Below are positions 62,612-64,000 of a stretch of DNA of 64,000 nt, piece after piece (the stretch's first letter is position 1; the number at the start of each line of letters is the position of its first letter). Location of the stretch: NCBI RefSeq assembly GCF_028607085.1, contig NZ_CP117411.1, positions 1,612,001 through 1,676,000 of the forward strand, given 5' to 3'. A program made the translations under genes and the position numbers. This DNA comes from Sphingomonas naphthae (GTDB lineage: Bacteria; Pseudomonadota; Alphaproteobacteria; Sphingomonadales; Sphingomonadaceae). The notes under the pieces are model-generated. The model had not been told where the DNA came from. It did not search any database and saw only the letters and a program-made list of their open reading frames with translations.

Positions 62612-63214
62612 TCAGCCTTCAAATTCAAATCGGCCGGCGTTGCTTCCGGGCAGTGGATTGGGTTCGGGTAGATCGAACTGCCCAATTGTCGCAACGTCGG
62701 CCTTGGTCACCCTTGAGAATTTTAACGTTTGTAGCCAACGTTTCACGGTTTCGGCGGCACTTGGTCGATCGTCGCCAGCATCCACTATCACGCCCAAACA
62801 TCCTGGGTCGGTTGCCCCTGCTTCCCTCACAGGAAACCAATAGTCCGGCGCGATTATTTCATATTCCTCTGTGTCGGTATTAACGGATTTCGGCCTCTGA
62901 TTGTCATCCAGAGTCGAAGTCATATATTTTAATGGCACTTTAAACGTCTGCCACGGCGTTCCGATATACGCATGATTTTGACAGGTCTCGGATGACGGTC
63001 TATTGGTCGTGATCGACAAATGTACCCACTTGTCTCGTAGGTTGAAGGGTATCGTTGCGTGCCAGCCTGACCAACGATATCGACCTAGGTCGTCATTTTG
63101 CTCGATCGGGAAGAAGCCGAATCTGTCCGGCTGGGGGATGCCAGATACATCTGCGCAGCCTAAGGCTGAGAAGCCGTTCCGGCAGGCCGACCTGGCGCAG
63201 CGGCGTAGAGCCAT
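62612..63214 (-). CDS. hypothetical protein of lower GC, next to the IS
   Basis: 200 residues from ATG 63214. From about residue 28 the sequence is protein-like, with W, Y, F and Asp spread normally (R-Y-R-W-S-G-W-H-A-T-I-P-F and I-I-A-P-D-Y-W-F-P-V), and base composition clearly lower in GC than the neighbours. The first 27 residues are Arg/Cys-rich and unconvincing, so the true N-terminus may be lost or frameshifted. No family recognised. Lies between the IS and nrdB, perhaps a remnant of transferred DNA. Confidence 0.5.
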   Translation of the reverse strand: MALRRCARSACRNGFSALGCADVSGIPQPDRFGFFPIEQNDDLGRYRWSGWHATIPFNLRDKWVHLSITTNRPSSETCQNHAYIGTPWQTFKVPLKYMTSTLDDNQRPKSVNTDTEEYEIIAPDYWFPVREAGATDPGCLGVIVDAGDDRPSAAETVKRWLQTLKFSRVTKADVATIGQFDLPEPNPLPGSNAGRFEFEG

Positions 63215-63271
63215 TGCCGCCTGGGCTATCGACGTGCCCTTACCTCCCACCGCCTGCGGCGGCGGGTCCCT

Positions 63272-63296
63272 CCCCTCTCCCTGAACGGGAGAGGGG
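63272..63296 (-). terminator. hairpin behind nrdB
   Basis: Perfect 10-bp stem CCCCTCTCCC (63272-63281) and GGGAGAGGGG (63287-63296) with a 5-base loop, 8 bases after the nrdB stop on the minus strand. No T tract. Confidence 0.5.
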
Positions 63297-63304
63297 CACG
63301 ATAT

Positions 63305-64000
63305 TCACTCCGCCGCCACGCCCGAATGGCCGAACATATCCCGCTCGGCGACATCCTCGTTCGCGACCAGCGTGGCCGTGTTGGCGGCCTTGCGGCGGTC
63401 GAAGGCGTCCCATACTTCGTTCCAGTTGCCCCGCGTGGCGGCCTTGGAATATTCGGTGGCGCGCTGTTCGAAGAAATTGGCGTGTTCGACGCCGTTGAGC
63501 ATCGGCGCGAGCCAGGGCAGCGGGTGCTCGTCGATCATGTAGATGGGCTTCAGGCCGAGCTGGCCGAGCCGCCAATCGGCGATGTAGCGGACGTATTTCT
63601 TGATGTCCTTGGGCGTCATGCCGCTGACCGGCCCCATTTCGAACACCAGATCGATGAAGGCATCCTCGATCCGCACCGTTTTCTGGCACATGTCCATGAT
63701 GTCGTCGCGCACCGACGGGGTCATGCAGTTCCGCTCCTTCACGAAGGCGTGGAACAGCTTGATGATGCCCTCGCAATGGAGCGTCTCGTCGCGGATCGAC
63801 CAGGTGACGATCTGGCCCATGCCCTTCATCTTGTTGAAGCGCGGGAAGTTCATCAGCATGGCGAAGCTGGCGAAGAGCTGGAGCCCCTCGGTAAAGCCGC
63901 CGAACATCGCCAGCGTCTTGGCGATATCCTCGTCGGTATCGACGCCGAAGGTGCTGAGGTAATCGTGCTTGTCCTTCATCTCCTTATATTGGAGGAAGGC
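63305..64000 (-). CDS. nrdB: ribonucleoside-diphosphate reductase beta subunit, N-terminus cut by the window
   Basis: 232 residues of the C-terminal part; the frame runs off the window end in A-F-L-Q-Y-K-E. Class I R2 subunit supplying the tyrosyl (or metal) cofactor for dNTP synthesis. Iron ligands seen are Glu in F-T-E-G-L and E-x2-H in D-E-T-L-H-C-E-G. The C-terminal region has V-E-H-A-N-F-F-E-Q-R-A-T-E-Y-S-K-A of the alphaproteobacterial NrdB group. The missing N-terminal part and nrdA would lie to the right. Confidence 0.93.
   Translation of the reverse strand, partial: AFLQYKEMKDKHDYLSTFGVDTDEDIAKTLAMFGGFTEGLQLFASFAMLMNFPRFNKMKGMGQIVTWSIRDETLHCEGIIKLFHAFVKERNCMTPSVRDDIMDMCQKTVRIEDAFIDLVFEMGPVSGMTPKDIKKYVRYIADWRLGQLGLKPIYMIDEHPLPWLAPMLNGVEHANFFEQRATEYSKAATRGNWNEVWDAFDRRKAANTATLVANEDVAERDMFGHSGVAAE

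Overview
The window is high-GC alphaproteobacterial DNA. It most resembles a sphingomonad (Sphingomonas, Sphingobium or Rhizorhabdus type). The clues are a ferulate cluster of the Sphingobium SYK-6 kind (MarR regulator, hydratase/lyase, NDP-forming CoA ligase), a solitary sphingan-type priming sugar transferase, a dimeric-type isocitrate dehydrogenase, a TonB receptor inside a catabolic operon and a ferredoxin/reductase pair of the dioxin-dioxygenase type. Species cannot be fixed from sequence reading alone.

Layout. 0-6 kb: housekeeping genes (psd-pssA for phosphatidylethanolamine, icd, rnhB) and a polyprenyl-phosphate sugar transferase. 6-14.4 kb: secreted M16 peptidase, GMC oxidoreductase, tgt, secreted EEP-fold phosphodiesterase and a nitronate monooxygenase-like flavoprotein, with REP-like palindromes between them. 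14.5-21.8 kb: phenylpropanoid catabolism. A FerC-like MarR gene precedes an aldehyde dehydrogenase, feruloyl/coumaroyl-CoA hydratase-lyase and NDP-forming CoA ligase; convergent pobA has a divergent AraC regulator. Together they can take p-coumarate to protocatechuate and ferulate to vanillate. 21.8-30.8 kb: CPA1 antiporter, beta-lactamase-fold hydrolase, two LytS-type kinases, one LytTR regulator, a 31-codon membrane ORF, a small outer-membrane barrel and a Phd/YefM-PAS fusion. 30.9-38.3 kb: TadE/TadG-like pair, Ku-LigD end joining, TraB/GumN protein and cytochrome b561.

38.4-62.5 kb looks like an accessory island. It starts right after a tRNA-Glu(CTC), has long gene-poor gaps with diverged repeats, and ends with an IS3-family element before an ordinary nrdB (cut by the window end). 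Its left part holds small detoxification and regulatory genes: VOC protein, MerR with aldo/keto reductase, GFA protein, DUF2975-Xre-membrane trio and a K+ channel.

Its right part (45.2-61.2 kb) is the most interesting item: an aromatic catabolic locus I cannot match to a described pathway. An eight-gene leftward operon encodes a beta-hydroxyacid dehydrogenase, a beta-keto acid cleavage enzyme, an alpha/beta hydrolase, an SMP-30 lactonase, an SDR, a two-domain extradiol dioxygenase, a [2Fe-2S] ferredoxin and its reductase. A rightward MFS-GST pair follows. A second leftward operon encodes a DdmC/VanA-like Rieske oxygenase, a TonB-dependent receptor and the beta and alpha subunits of a ring-hydroxylating dioxygenase, with a divergent NodD/NahR-like LysR gene. 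My inference is uptake by the TonB receptor and MFS carrier, possible O-demethylation, ring dihydroxylation, meta cleavage, hydrolysis, and channelling of a beta-keto acid to CoA esters.
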